Origin: Chthoniobacteraceae bacterium
Lineage (GTDB): Bacteria > Verrucomicrobiota > Verrucomicrobiia > Chthoniobacterales > Chthoniobacteraceae
Direction of reading: 5' to 3'
Length of the DNA stretch: 56,127 bases
Assembly: GCA_947471505.1 (NCBI GenBank)
Contig: CANIWM010000033.1
Location: forward strand, 1-56,127
The position numbers and the translations under genes were made by a program. The notes under the pieces are model-generated. The model was not told where the DNA came from. It saw nothing but the letters and a program-made list of their open reading frames with translations, and ran no database searches. Every line of letters starts with the position of its first letter. Within the stretch, counting starts at the first letter, position 1. This document shows positions 17,399 to 25,907 of this stretch, in pieces.

Positions 17399-17964
17399 CG
17401 CCGCCATCGGAGTGATTTCTCCATTTCCTCCAGCAGCGGGACAGCGTCCATCTTCGCCTCGATGGTTGCGTCGCTGTAAAACGCTTTTAGCCCTTCGTTC
17501 ACGAACTTCTCCGCCACGGCTGGGTCGAAGTCTTCGGGCATGTCGTCTTCGGCGTGTTCGCGGAGATTCTTGATCGCTTTCTCCACTTCGCGCTTCCGGC
17601 GGGCGGGCTCCATGAGGTTGAAGTTCTCGATCATCTGCTTCATCCCTTTCGGCACGACGAGGGCGAAATAATGCGCCTTTTCTGCGGCGGAAAGTTGCTT
17701 CCAAAACAGCTCCAGCTTTTCGTTCTTTTTCGTCGGGCGCACCTTCTGGCGCTGCTCGGCGTCGAGGCTGTTCACTTGCTTGGCGATGTCGTCTATGAGC
17801 TTGAGCCGGTCAGCCTCGGACTTGCCTTCGAGCGGGTTGCTGTCGAGGAACGCCATGATGCGCTCGGGCGTGGGACGCCGCGATTTCAGCCAGTAGATGC
17901 TGCCGCCTACGACGGCCCATACGACTGCGAGAATGAGGATGATTTTAAGCCAGTTGGGACGCAT
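17395..17964 (-). CDS. membrane-anchored helical protein, unknown function
   Basis: The 189-residue protein has one N-terminal membrane segment (IILILAVVWAVVGGSIYWL, residues 8-26) followed by a highly charged, mostly helical soluble domain. No known domain can be assigned. It overlaps the epimerase gene upstream by 20 bp and the prepilin gene downstream by an ATGA start/stop, so it is firmly within this operon. A role as an inner-membrane partner of the pseudopilin or the ABC exporter is inferred from position only. Confidence 0.75.
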   Translation of the reverse strand: MRPNWLKIILILAVVWAVVGGSIYWLKSRRPTPERIMAFLDSNPLEGKSEADRLKLIDDIAKQVNSLDAEQRQKVRPTKKNEKLELFWKQLSAAEKAHYFALVVPKGMKQMIENFNLMEPARRKREVEKAIKNLREHAEDDMPEDFDPAVAEKFVNEGLKAFYSDATIEAKMDAVPLLEEMEKSLRWRR

Positions 17965-18964
17965 ACCAGTGAACCGTTTCGGTGAGCCCTGTATCTACGC
18001 TGACGGTGGGCTCGAAGCCGAGGTCGCGCCGCGCTTTGGTGATGTCCGCCGACGCATGGCGGATGTCGCCCGCCCGCTCTGGGCCGTAGCGCGGTGGGCG
18101 GCGGGAAATGGATACGTCGAGCTTGCTGGCGATGAGGCGATGCAGCTCGTTCAGCGTCGTGCTGCCGCCAAGGCCGATGTTGTAGGCTTGGCCGGCGCAC
18201 GCGGCGTTTTCCGAGGTCGCGGCGAGGATATTGGCCTGCACGATGTTGCCGACGTGGCAGAAGTCGCGCGTCTGTTCGCCGTCGCCGTTCACCACGCATT
18301 CGTCGCCTGCGACTTGGGCGACGATCCACGCGGGGATGACGGCTGCATAGCCGCCTTTCGGGTTTTGCCGTGGGCCGAAAACATTGAAGTAGCGGAGCCC
18401 GACGCACTGCATCCCGAAGTGCATGGCGAAGAGCCCTGCGTAGTGCTCGTCCATGAGCTTCGACGCGCCATACGGCGACAGCGCGCGACCGATGCGGTCC
18501 TCGCGCATCGGCATCGTCGTCTCGTCGCCATACACCGCGCAACTGCTGGCGTATGCGAAGCGCTTCACCCCCGCATCGCGCGCGGCGGTGAGGAGGTTCA
18601 GCGTGCCGGTGACATTCGTGGAATGACACGCCAGCGGGTCTTCGAGGCTTTGCGGCACGGAGATGAACCCCGCCTGATGCGACACTGCATCCACGCCCGC
18701 ACAAGCCTCGCGACACACCGCGAGGTCCGCCACGCTGCCCTCGACAAATCGGAAGCGCGCCCACGCTTCCTCTCCCACCGCAGCTCTCACGAAATCAAGG
18801 TTGCGCGAGAAGCCCGTGGCAAAATCATCCAGCCCCACCGCGCTCTGCCCGAGCGCGAGCAGCGTCTGCAAAATATGCGAGCCAATGAAGCCCGCACAGC
18901 CCGTCACCAACCAACGCCGTGGTGTGGCGCGGAGCGTGGATAGCGTTGTTTCGTAAGTGGTCAT
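17945..18964 (-). CDS. NAD-dependent sugar epimerase (extended SDR)
   Basis: The 339-residue cytoplasmic enzyme has the Rossmann motif TGCAGFIG (residues 21-28), the substrate and catalytic region SSCAVYGDE (140-148) and the active-site pair Tyr165-xxx-Lys169. The form (HQAGFISVPQSLEDP, YFNVFGPRQNP) resembles UDP-N-acetylglucosamine or UDP-glucuronate 4-epimerases of the WbpP/TviC type, which make precursors of surface polysaccharides. The exact substrate cannot be decided. It is the first gene of a five-gene minus-strand operon. The start at 18964 was chosen because the fold begins soon after it; an upstream ATG at 19015 adds 17 residues. Confidence 0.9.
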   Translation of the reverse strand: MTTYETTLSTLRATPRRWLVTGCAGFIGSHILQTLLALGQSAVGLDDFATGFSRNLDFVRAAVGEEAWARFRFVEGSVADLAVCREACAGVDAVSHQAGFISVPQSLEDPLACHSTNVTGTLNLLTAARDAGVKRFAYASSCAVYGDETTMPMREDRIGRALSPYGASKLMDEHYAGLFAMHFGMQCVGLRYFNVFGPRQNPKGGYAAVIPAWIVAQVAGDECVVNGDGEQTRDFCHVGNIVQANILAATSENAACAGQAYNIGLGGSTTLNELHRLIASKLDVSISRRPPRYGPERAGDIRHASADITKARRDLGFEPTVSVDTGLTETVHWYASQLA

Positions 18965-19021
18965 GACCTTGAGGGCAGAGACGAGATGGCGGAAGCGGGC
19001 GGGGAGAACAAGCACGCAAAG

Positions 19022-19273
19022 CTACAACGGATACGGCTCACCGTAGAACCGCTCGTAAAACGCTACGCGCCGCGCCTTTTCATCGAGGTCCGGCGGCAGC
19101 GACGCCATCACTATCGCCCGCGCCGTGGTCATCATATCCATCCCCATCATAAAGCGTTCGGCAGGCGTCCGCTCCATCATCAGGCGGAAGAGCATCGCGT
19201 TTACTTCCGGCGACGTATCCTTCACGGAGAAACCCGTGTCAGCATATCTATCAGGCTCAATTTTACTGACCAT
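19022..19273 (-). CDS. small partner protein of the nucleotidyltransferase gene
   Basis: The 83-residue protein has the pattern 'SPEVNAMLFRLMMERTPAER' followed by a basic/Met-rich helix and 'DEKARRVAFYERFYG'. This recalls a small helical family (SPE...L...PxxR...RR...E...R) that is often encoded beside nucleotidyltransferase-like genes, though the identity is inferred from memory of the pattern. It overlaps the 3' end of the nucleotidyltransferase gene by 52 bp in another frame, which points to coupled expression. It could be the second member of a toxin-antitoxin-like pair. Confidence 0.6.
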   Translation of the reverse strand: MVSKIEPDRYADTGFSVKDTSPEVNAMLFRLMMERTPAERFMMGMDMMTTARAIVMASLPPDLDEKARRVAFYERFYGEPYPL

Positions 19274-19773
19274 TCCCGCAGGTATTCCATATCGCAGCCA
19301 GTGGCAACGAGGTTCTGCACATCGGAAAGTTGACGCTCGGAAAGCGAGTCGCGCGCCCAGTCGAGTTTGGAGAGAATCAAGTCCTCCTTGCTCACCACCC
19401 AGACCTCGAAGTCCTCCAGCCGCACCCGCACTCGCCGGCTGAACTCATGCCGCCGAAACTCCTCATTTTTCCGCACCAAGAAGTCCACCTTCATCAAGTT
19501 GCGCTGGTGAATGGCGTTGAAGCTACTTTGGTGCAGCACTGCATCCCGCGCTGCATCGGATGAGACGTAGTAGTCGGTGCCGAGCACTTGCTCGATGCGG
19601 GCCGCGTCTTTCAAAAAAAACACCGCTACGAGATCGATGTCACGAGTCATGCGGGGCTGGGCGTAGCAGTTCAGCGCGAGCGAGCCCGTCAGCATGTAGT
19701 CAATGCCCGCTGCGTCGAGCCGCATGGTGATGTCACGGAGCGTTTGGAGTTCTTCGGTCATGGTGTAGATCAT
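19222..19773 (-). CDS. nucleotidyltransferase-fold protein (AbiEii/DUF6036-like)
   Basis: The 183-residue protein has the nucleotidyltransferase signature: Gly30-Ser31 (MLTGSLALNCYAQP) followed by Asp45 and Asp47 (TRDIDLV), the expected metal ligands. A further conserved region is VVSKEDLILSKLDWARDS. Such stand-alone proteins include AbiEii-type toxins and uncharacterised enzymes in mobile two-gene modules. The start could be 19773 or 19761; the longest frame to 19857 overlaps the divergent hydrolase gene and is less likely. The downstream small gene overlaps it by 52 bp. A toxin role is inference. Confidence 0.78.
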   Translation of the reverse strand: MIYTMTEELQTLRDITMRLDAAGIDYMLTGSLALNCYAQPRMTRDIDLVAVFFLKDAARIEQVLGTDYYVSSDAARDAVLHQSSFNAIHQRNLMKVDFLVRKNEEFRRHEFSRRVRVRLEDFEVWVVSKEDLILSKLDWARDSLSERQLSDVQNLVATGCDMEYLREWSVKLSLIDMLTRVSP

Positions 19774-19824
19774 CTCGGCCACAGCGAAACGAGTAGAGCA
19801 AGGCGGAATGGACAAAAGCCCGCA

Positions 19825-19845
19825 GCCCGCCCATGAACGGCGGGC
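19825..19845 (+). promoter_or_regulatory. hairpin directly before the hydrolase start codon
   Basis: A perfect 7-bp stem (19825-19831 with 19839-19845) ends at the base before the ATG at 19846. It would hide the ribosome-binding region. Any regulatory effect is a guess. Confidence 0.35.
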
Positions 19846-21015
19846 ATGGCCCATCATCTCACTCGGCGCACATTCCTTTCCACGACGGCGTTGTCTTTAG
19901 CCTCCGCATTTTCGCGCGCGGCGGACTCGGACTTCTTGGCAGTCAGCGCGGCGGTGGAGACGCACATGGCGGCGCTGGAGATTCCCGGCGGGCAAGTCGC
20001 GGTCGGGCGCGGCGGCGCGATCCTTTTCTCGCGCGGCTTTGGGCTGGCGGACCGGGAGAAATCTATCGCCGTGCAGCCGCGCACTCTTTTCCGAATCGCC
20101 AGCATCTCGAAGCCGCTCACTGCCGTCGCGGTGCTCACGCTCGTGGAAGATGGCGCGCTTTCTCTCGATGGGAAAATGCTCGATGTGTTGAAGCCGGACA
20201 TCTTCCTCCCGACGGGGCGCGAGGTGGATGGGCGGCTGAAGGACATCACCATCCGGCACCTGCTCCAGCACACGGGCGGGTGGGACCGCGATAAGAGCGG
20301 CGACCCGATGTTTCAGAGCGGGCAAATCGCCAAGACGCTGGGCATCGCCGCGCCGCCGGCGACGCGCGATGTGATCCGCGAGGTGCTCGGGCGTCCGCTC
20401 GATTCTGCGCCGGGCGAGCGGTATGCGTATTCAAATTTCGGCTTCTGCGTGCTGGGCCGCATCATCGAGAAACTCACGGGCAAACCTTACGAGCAGTTCG
20501 TCCGCGAACGCGTGCTGCTGGGCATCGCCGGGCCACGACTCGGCGCGACGGTCACGCAAGCGGAGGGCGAGGCGCGCTATTATATGAATGGCGACGGCCA
20601 GACGGGGCGGCCTGTTTTCCCGAACCTCCCCGACCGCGTCCCGTGGCCGTATGGCGGCTTTTGTCTGGAGATGATGGACTCGCACGGCGGCTGGATTTCT
20701 AGCGCGGAAGACATCGTCCGCTTTGCCATGAGCCTCGACGACATCGGCGGGCGGTCGCCATTCAAAAAGCGCGAGACTTGGGACGCGCTCATTGCCCCGC
20801 CGCCGAGCGCGAAAGGGCAGCGTTACTACGGCTGTGGCTTCTCCGTCCGCCGCTCGGACGAGGGCGCGAGCATTTCGCACGATGGCAGTTTGCCGGGAAC
20901 GGCGACGTATCTGTGGCGACGGGCAGATGGGCTGACGTGGGCGGTGTTTTTCAATCAACGCTCCGAGGGGAAGCGCGACGGCGCAATCGTGGATGCGATG
21001 CTGAAGGCGCTATAG
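19846..21015 (+). CDS. class C beta-lactamase-family serine hydrolase
   Basis: The 389-residue exported protein starts with a Tat-like signal (TRRTFLSTTALSLASAFS). It has the serine acyl-enzyme motif Ser86-x-x-Lys89 (SISK) and the Tyr195-Ser-Asn motif (YSN). These place it among penicillin-binding-protein-like esterases, D-aminopeptidases and class C beta-lactamases. Real beta-lactam resistance should not be assumed, since most members of this environmental group are esterases or peptidases. The gene overlaps the convergent NlpC/P60 gene by 6 bp at the palindrome CTATAG. Confidence 0.88.
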   Translation: MAHHLTRRTFLSTTALSLASAFSRAADSDFLAVSAAVETHMAALEIPGGQVAVGRGGAILFSRGFGLADREKSIAVQPRTLFRIASISKPLTAVAVLTLVEDGALSLDGKMLDVLKPDIFLPTGREVDGRLKDITIRHLLQHTGGWDRDKSGDPMFQSGQIAKTLGIAAPPATRDVIREVLGRPLDSAPGERYAYSNFGFCVLGRIIEKLTGKPYEQFVRERVLLGIAGPRLGATVTQAEGEARYYMNGDGQTGRPVFPNLPDRVPWPYGGFCLEMMDSHGGWISSAEDIVRFAMSLDDIGGRSPFKKRETWDALIAPPPSAKGQRYYGCGFSVRRSDEGASISHDGSLPGTATYLWRRADGLTWAVFFNQRSEGKRDGAIVDAMLKAL

Positions 21016-21684
21016 GCCGGGCACGCGGGCGTAGCCGACGAAGACGGAGCGGCTGTCCGTTTTCGGAAGAACGAAATCGAACACGCTCACGCCGTTGCGT
21101 TTGATGCCGCGATACCGCCGCCCATCGCTCGCTCCCACCATGACGCGAGCGCCCGTCGCCTTTTCCCTACCGAGATAGATCATCACATGGGAGATGGGCG
21201 GGAAGCGGCCCACATCATAGGTGCCTTCCCAAAACAGCAGGTCGCCAGGGCGAAGTTCTTTCAGCCGCGGATCGTCCAAGCTGCCCGTCCGCACTTCGCG
21301 TAGCGTGCCGTGACTCTGCGCCCATAGATAGATGGAGCTGGCGTCGCGGGGTGGCTCTTTGATGCCCATATAGCGGAGGAGAAAATGAACCGTCCCACTG
21401 CAATCCATGCCGCCAGCAGCCGGGTCGCTAGAGCCGAATTTGTAGGAGAGGCGGCACTTCGTGAGGTGCAGCGCCCCCTTGATGAACTTCTGCGCGACGG
21501 GAGGGAGCGTGGAGAACTCGGCGAGGTCCGTGGCATCAAGCGTGGCCTGCGCGTCGGCCTGTGCGGGCTGTCCGTCGCCTTCATCGTCGTAGGTTTTCTT
21601 TGCTGGAGTTGGGGCGCTCTTTTTCGGCGCAGCCGTGGCGAGGGACGCCGTGGCGAGGATGAAAAGGAGCGTCTTGAAGTTCAC
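21010..21684 (-). CDS. secreted NlpC/P60-family peptidoglycan hydrolase
   Basis: The 224-residue protein has a signal peptide (residues 1-19), a Pro/Lys/Ala linker and an NlpC/P60 domain with catalytic Cys95 (GMDCSG) and His166 (ISHVMIYLG). Such enzymes cut the cell-wall stem peptide, usually between D-Glu and the diamino acid. The start is a GTG at 21684, which gives MNFKTLLFIL directly followed by the signal core; no ATG exists between it and 21756. It is convergent with the serine hydrolase and divergent from the PPK2 gene. Confidence 0.87.
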   Translation of the reverse strand: MNFKTLLFILATASLATAAPKKSAPTPAKKTYDDEGDGQPAQADAQATLDATDLAEFSTLPPVAQKFIKGALHLTKCRLSYKFGSSDPAAGGMDCSGTVHFLLRYMGIKEPPRDASSIYLWAQSHGTLREVRTGSLDDPRLKELRPGDLLFWEGTYDVGRFPPISHVMIYLGREKATGARVMVGASDGRRYRGIKRNGVSVFDFVLPKTDSRSVFVGYARVPGL

Positions 21685-21782
21685 AGCGACCACCTTCGCG
21701 ACGAAGTCACCGGATGCAAGGTCGCAATGTTTTTGAACGCATCTTGCGTGGCGCAAAACGGGCGTGTATGAGGCGTGCCCGA

Positions 21783-22562
21783 ATGCCCGCAGCGAATCCT
21801 AAATTCAAGTTTCAAATCCCGACAGGCTTCAGGCCGAGCCAAGGTCTGGAGAAGCTGGGCCATAGCCAGATCACAGCAGACGAATACAAAAGGACGCTGA
21901 AGGCGGCGCAGCTCGAACTGCTCGGCTGGCAGCGCAAGCTCGCCGAGACCAAGAGCAATATCATCGTCGTCCTCGAAGGCCCGGACGCAGCGGGAAAGGG
22001 CGGCGCGATCAAGCGCATCGTGGAGAAGCTCGATCCACGGCTGCTCAAAGTTCACTCCATCGTGAAGCCGACTGCGGAGGAGAATCAGCGGCACTATCTA
22101 TGGCGGTTTTGGACGAAGCTGCCGCCGAGTGGGCAGATCGTCATTTTTGACCGCTCGTGGTATGGGCGCGTGCTCGTGGAGCGCGTGGAGGGCTTTTGCC
22201 AAGAGGCCGACTGGCAGCGGGCCTATCGCGAGATCAATGAGTTCGAGCGGCAGCTCATGGACGACGGTGCGCTGCTCGTGAAGCTCTTCCTTTTCATCAC
22301 CAAAGACGAACAGCTCAAACGATTCAAAGCCCGTGAAGCCGACCCATACAAGCACTGGAAAATCTCCGACGAAGACTGGCGCAACCGCCGTCACTGGAAG
22401 GAGAACGTCACCGCCGCCGAGGAGATGCTCGTGCGCACTTCCACCGAGCGCGCACCGTGGCACGTCATCGGCGCGAATTTCAAATGGCACACCCGCGTGA
22501 AAGCTCTGGAAGCTCTCCTCTCCACCATCGCCAAAGGCCCGTTCCGAGATTCCGCGCTATGA
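21783..22562 (+). CDS. polyphosphate kinase 2 family protein
   Basis: The 259-residue enzyme has the PPK2 Walker A motif GPDAAGKGG (residues 66-74) and the Walker B / lid region IFDRSWYGRV with Asp123, as well as the family's HYLWRFW and KHWKISDEDW motifs. PPK2 enzymes move phosphate between polyphosphate and nucleotides; whether this one makes ATP/GTP from NDP or NDP from NMP cannot be read from the sequence. The start at 21783 has a GAGG 9 bases upstream; another ATG lies at 21768. Its stop overlaps the LysM gene start (ATGA). Confidence 0.92.
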   Translation: MPAANPKFKFQIPTGFRPSQGLEKLGHSQITADEYKRTLKAAQLELLGWQRKLAETKSNIIVVLEGPDAAGKGGAIKRIVEKLDPRLLKVHSIVKPTAEENQRHYLWRFWTKLPPSGQIVIFDRSWYGRVLVERVEGFCQEADWQRAYREINEFERQLMDDGALLVKLFLFITKDEQLKRFKAREADPYKHWKISDEDWRNRRHWKENVTAAEEMLVRTSTERAPWHVIGANFKWHTRVKALEALLSTIAKGPFRDSAL

Positions 22563-23257
22563 GAGTTTACTGGCTGATCCTCATCGCCGCCGTGCTATGC
22601 GTCGCTGGCTGCGAGAAGAAGGCGGACACGCAAAAAGAAACTCTCGAAAGCGCAGAGCGCAGCGCCAAGCTCGGCAAGTTCAGCGAAGCCATTCGCCTCT
22701 ACGAAGCCTCGCTCGACGGCACGGCAAAGACCGCCGACCTGCATTACCGCATCGCGATGATCTACGACGATAAACTCAAGGCCCAGCTCGACGCCATCCA
22801 CCACTACGACCGCTACATCGAGCTTGCGCCATCCGGCCCGCGCGTCGCAGATGCGAAGAAGGCCCGTGCGGAATGCAGCAAAGAACTCCAGACCAAGCTC
22901 AACCGCGATGGCTTCTTGCCGCAAAGCCAAGCCGTAGCGATGCGTCGGCAAAACGAAGAACTGCGCGCCGATGTCGTGCGCCTCGAAGGAATTTTGGGCG
23001 ACCACAAAATCCCCTTCAAAAAGATCCCGCTCCCGCCGCCAGTCTCTGCCGAGCAAGCCGCCAAAGGCGCACTCCCGCCCGGCACGAGAGAATACACCGT
23101 GAAGTCCGGCGACACCCTGGCGTCTATCGCCCGCGCCTTTTACAAAAACGCCGCACTTTCCGACCACATCAAGGACGCCAACCAAGTCCAGCTCAAGGGC
23201 ACAGACAAAATCAACATCGGCATGGTCCTCATCATCCCCGACCGTCCGGGGCGGTAA
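22559..23257 (+). CDS. lipoprotein with TPR-like and LysM domains
   Basis: The 232-residue protein has a clear lipobox, LCVAGC (Cys18), then a TPR-like helical region (about residues 25-105, AERSAKLGKFSEAIRLYEAS) and a C-terminal LysM domain (about 180-228, YTVKSGDTLASIARAFYKNA to MVLIIP). LysM binds peptidoglycan glycan strands, so the protein probably links a membrane to the cell wall. The central TPR resembles that of cell-envelope scaffold proteins such as YbgF, although homology is not claimed. Its start overlaps the PPK2 stop. Confidence 0.88.
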   Translation: MRVYWLILIAAVLCVAGCEKKADTQKETLESAERSAKLGKFSEAIRLYEASLDGTAKTADLHYRIAMIYDDKLKAQLDAIHHYDRYIELAPSGPRVADAKKARAECSKELQTKLNRDGFLPQSQAVAMRRQNEELRADVVRLEGILGDHKIPFKKIPLPPPVSAEQAAKGALPPGTREYTVKSGDTLASIARAFYKNAALSDHIKDANQVQLKGTDKINIGMVLIIPDRPGR

Positions 23258-23298
23258 AAGCGGCTTGCCGTTGTGCATTCACGCTCTAACGTCTGAGC

Positions 23299-23688
23299 AT
23301 GATTAAAAACATCATCCTCGCAGTCACCGCTCTCACTTTCACCGTCTCCGCCTTTGCCAAGGACGAGGACGACAAGCGCATCGTCATCACTAAAGACAAC
23401 TTCTCCGCCGAGGTGGAGAAAAGTAAGAAGCCCGTCCTTGTGGACTTCTGGGCACCGTGGTGCGGACCGTGCCGCGCGATCGACCCGCATCTCAAAGCGA
23501 TCTCGAACACGAACAAAGACGTGACGATTACGAAGCTGAACGTGGACGACAATAAGGAGCTGTCGGAGAAGTTTAACATCACCGGCATCCCGTGCATGAT
23601 CATCTTCAAGGACGGCAAAGAAGTCGCGCGTCTCGTCGGTGGCGCGCCAAAAGAGAAGATCGAAGAGTTCATCGCGAAGAACAAGTAA
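23299..23688 (+). CDS. exported thioredoxin
   Basis: The 129-residue protein has a signal peptide (MIKNIILAVTALTFTVSAFA) and a thioredoxin fold with the active site Trp54-Cys55-Gly-Pro-Cys58 and the cis-proline in GIPCMIIF. The active site is the classical WCGPC of reducing cytoplasmic thioredoxins, yet the leader directs it to the periplasm, where it may act in disulfide reduction, such as cytochrome c maturation. An additional Cys lies just before the cis-Pro loop phenylalanines (IPC). It lies 41 bp downstream of the LysM gene and may share its transcript. Confidence 0.92.
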   Translation: MIKNIILAVTALTFTVSAFAKDEDDKRIVITKDNFSAEVEKSKKPVLVDFWAPWCGPCRAIDPHLKAISNTNKDVTITKLNVDDNKELSEKFNITGIPCMIIFKDGKEVARLVGGAPKEKIEEFIAKNK

Positions 23689-23725
23689 TGTGCCCGGTGC
23701 CGCTCAGGCGGCAGCCCAACCAACG

Positions 23726-24613
23726 ATGACAGAGACCCCGCGCAAAGCGTTTGTTTCCAGCCCACACCACGCCACGCTCGGCCTCGCCGCGCTGGCTTCG
23801 ATGGTAGTCTGGGGGCCACTCGGAGTGGTGGGTGGCATGGTCGCTTACGTACTCGGCTGGGTGTATCTGCCGGATATGCCGTTCTTTACGCGCTGGCGGG
23901 AGAATAAGGTTGCAGCGGCTCTGGAGGCGCAGCGGCAATCGGAGCTTGGCGAGTTTGCCATGCAGCGGGATGCGATGCTTTCGCAGCTCGCCAACAGCCG
24001 TACGCAGCGGCACACCGCTTTTGTGAAAACTTGCCAGCAAGTCGCGATGGGGCAAGACCCGCGAGCCCGCAAGGTGGAGGAGATGCAGTGGACGTATCTG
24101 CGCCTGCTCACCATTGAGCAATCGCTGGAGGTTTTCCTCGAAGGCGACCGCCGAGACGGGGTGCCGCTACTCCTCCGCGAAGCCACGGAAGAAATCGCCG
24201 TGCTGGAGGAGGAACTCGCAACCCTCAAAGCACAAAACTCCCCTACCCTCGCAGCGAAGGAGCGACTACTGGAAAGTCGCAAAAGCCGCCTCGACGTGCT
24301 CCGCCAGCGCGCAGAGCGCATCCAAGAAGCACACTCCAACTACGAACTCGCCAGCGCCGAACTGGACCGACTGGACGAGCAAATCAAACTCATCCGCGCC
24401 GACGCCGTGGCCTCCCGCAACGCTGGGAACATCAGCGACCGCATAGACGCGACCTTTGAAAACCTCGCGCAAACCAACCGCTGGATTTCCGACATGGATC
24501 GCTTCCGCGACCAGCTCGGCGAAATCCCCGAAGGCGGCATGGGCGTCCGCTCACCCCTCGCCGCACAGCCATTCCAAGCGCGCAGCGCGTCGGGCAAACA
24601 GGCGCAGGGCTGA
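23726..24613 (+). CDS. membrane protein with long coiled coil, function unknown
   Basis: The 295-residue protein has an N-terminal membrane region (about residues 18-50, with LAALASMVVWGPLGVVGGMV) and then a long charged coiled coil (about 60-260) rich in Glu, Arg, Leu and Ala. The start is uncertain: ATG at 23726 or GTG at 23690, 1 base after the thioredoxin stop. No family was recognised; the build is that of a structural or scaffold protein. It lies 7 bp from the convergent M48 gene. Confidence 0.7.
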   Translation: MTETPRKAFVSSPHHATLGLAALASMVVWGPLGVVGGMVAYVLGWVYLPDMPFFTRWRENKVAAALEAQRQSELGEFAMQRDAMLSQLANSRTQRHTAFVKTCQQVAMGQDPRARKVEEMQWTYLRLLTIEQSLEVFLEGDRRDGVPLLLREATEEIAVLEEELATLKAQNSPTLAAKERLLESRKSRLDVLRQRAERIQEAHSNYELASAELDRLDEQIKLIRADAVASRNAGNISDRIDATFENLAQTNRWISDMDRFRDQLGEIPEGGMGVRSPLAAQPFQARSASGKQAQG

Positions 24614-24620
24614 AAAGGGT

Positions 24621-25907
24621 TTATGTCGCCCCCGGATAAACGCTCCGATTTCGCCAGAGGAAGAGAATGCGGCGGGACGGGCTGGGGTGCGTAGATTCAC
24701 GATCGTCTATTTCTAGGGCGGCGCGGACGAGCACAGCGGTGGGGACGTTTTCTATGGTCGTGGTGAGGCGCTCGGCTAGTTCCAGCGACCATTTTTGGCT
24801 GCCTTGCAAGAATGGCGCGTAGTCGATCGGCAGCAGCGGGAGAGACTCGATGAGGTTGAGTTTGTCTATTTCTTGCTGCGCCCATTCGTTGGCCTGTGCG
24901 GTGTCGCTTCCTTGCAGGTGGCGCAGGAATCCGCCGAGGGAAATGCCTTGCCGGGCGCGTTGCTGCTGCACGGTGAGTTTTTGAAAATCGCTCGCAAAAG
25001 CTTCGGGGTCCACTTTGCCGTAAGGAACGGCTTCGTCGTAGGCTTCAATGATGTCACTGAGGCTGACGTTAGTACCATCACGTCGGGCTTCCAGCGTGCG
25101 AAGGAGAAGGCGTTGCCGGGTTTCCTGCTCGACGGCGATTTTGAGTTCGCCGCTCAGTGCCGGAAGGAGCCCGGCTGCTTGTGCGCCGTAGTCGTCGCAC
25201 AGAAATTCGATGCCGCGCGAGAGGCGATGATGGGGAAAGGAAATCGCTAAATCGAGGAGCCAAAGGACGGCAAAAGGAACGACTAAGGCGACTCCAGGCT
25301 GCGGATACGCGGCAGCAGCAGCCATCGAGACGAGTCCCGCAAAGAGCGCGTGAACGGCGTAACAGCGCGAAAGGAGCGGGGCGTAGGGGAAGACATGCCC
25401 GAGTTCATGCCCGACGACGCCGGCGAGTTCACGTTCATCAAGGAGGTGGATGATGGAGCGGTTGAGGAAGACCCCATTGAACAAGTGCCAACCAGGCCAC
25501 AATTCGCAGCGCAGGGCGTGGGCGTTCACATCCTTTGTGCCGGTGAGGAATACCGGCGCAGCCTGGCGCCTGAGCCCGAGGCGTCGGAAGACGTCATCCA
25601 CGACTCGAACCAGCGATTCGCGACTATGATCTCCAAAGCGGGCATCGGGCCGGATGTCTTCGAGCCGCTTTTTATTTAAGAAGATGTATTGCAGGAACCT
25701 GCGGAAGACACCGAGTGAGCCAAGCCCAAATGCCAACCACGCAAGCATTCCGAGCGGACGCGACGCGACCCACGCAAGAGCCACCAAGCCCACAGCAGAC
25801 TCCACCACGAGAATGACTTTTGAGCACACCTCAGCGTTGGCGTAGTGGGCAAGGAGTGTCTCGCGCTTCGGTGTCTCCAAGCGGCGCTCTGGCGCTGCGG
25901 CAGCCAT
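24621..25907 (-). CDS. M48-type membrane metalloprotease
   Basis: The 428-residue protein has the zinc motif HELGH (His167, Glu168, His171) with the likely third ligand Glu234 in IEFLCDDYGA. Membrane segments lie at about residues 30-48 and 55-75 and around 185-225, so the active site faces the cytoplasm or sits near the membrane, as in HtpX-type proteases. The last 150 residues form a helical extension with no assigned domain. Start and stop of this gene and the AIM24 gene overlap as TAATG, showing coupling. Envelope quality control is a plausible role by family. Confidence 0.88.
   Translation of the reverse strand: MAAAAPERRLETPKRETLLAHYANAEVCSKVILVVESAVGLVALAWVASRPLGMLAWLAFGLGSLGVFRRFLQYIFLNKKRLEDIRPDARFGDHSRESLVRVVDDVFRRLGLRRQAAPVFLTGTKDVNAHALRCELWPGWHLFNGVFLNRSIIHLLDERELAGVVGHELGHVFPYAPLLSRCYAVHALFAGLVSMAAAAAYPQPGVALVVPFAVLWLLDLAISFPHHRLSRGIEFLCDDYGAQAAGLLPALSGELKIAVEQETRQRLLLRTLEARRDGTNVSLSDIIEAYDEAVPYGKVDPEAFASDFQKLTVQQQRARQGISLGGFLRHLQGSDTAQANEWAQQEIDKLNLIESLPLLPIDYAPFLQGSQKWSLELAERLTTTIENVPTAVLVRAALEIDDRESTHPSPSRRILFLWRNRSVYPGAT

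Noticed and set aside
19846-21015. Antibiotic-resistance beta-lactamase
   Set aside because: SxxK and YSN motifs only show the broad serine-hydrolase family; nothing points to true beta-lactam hydrolysis.
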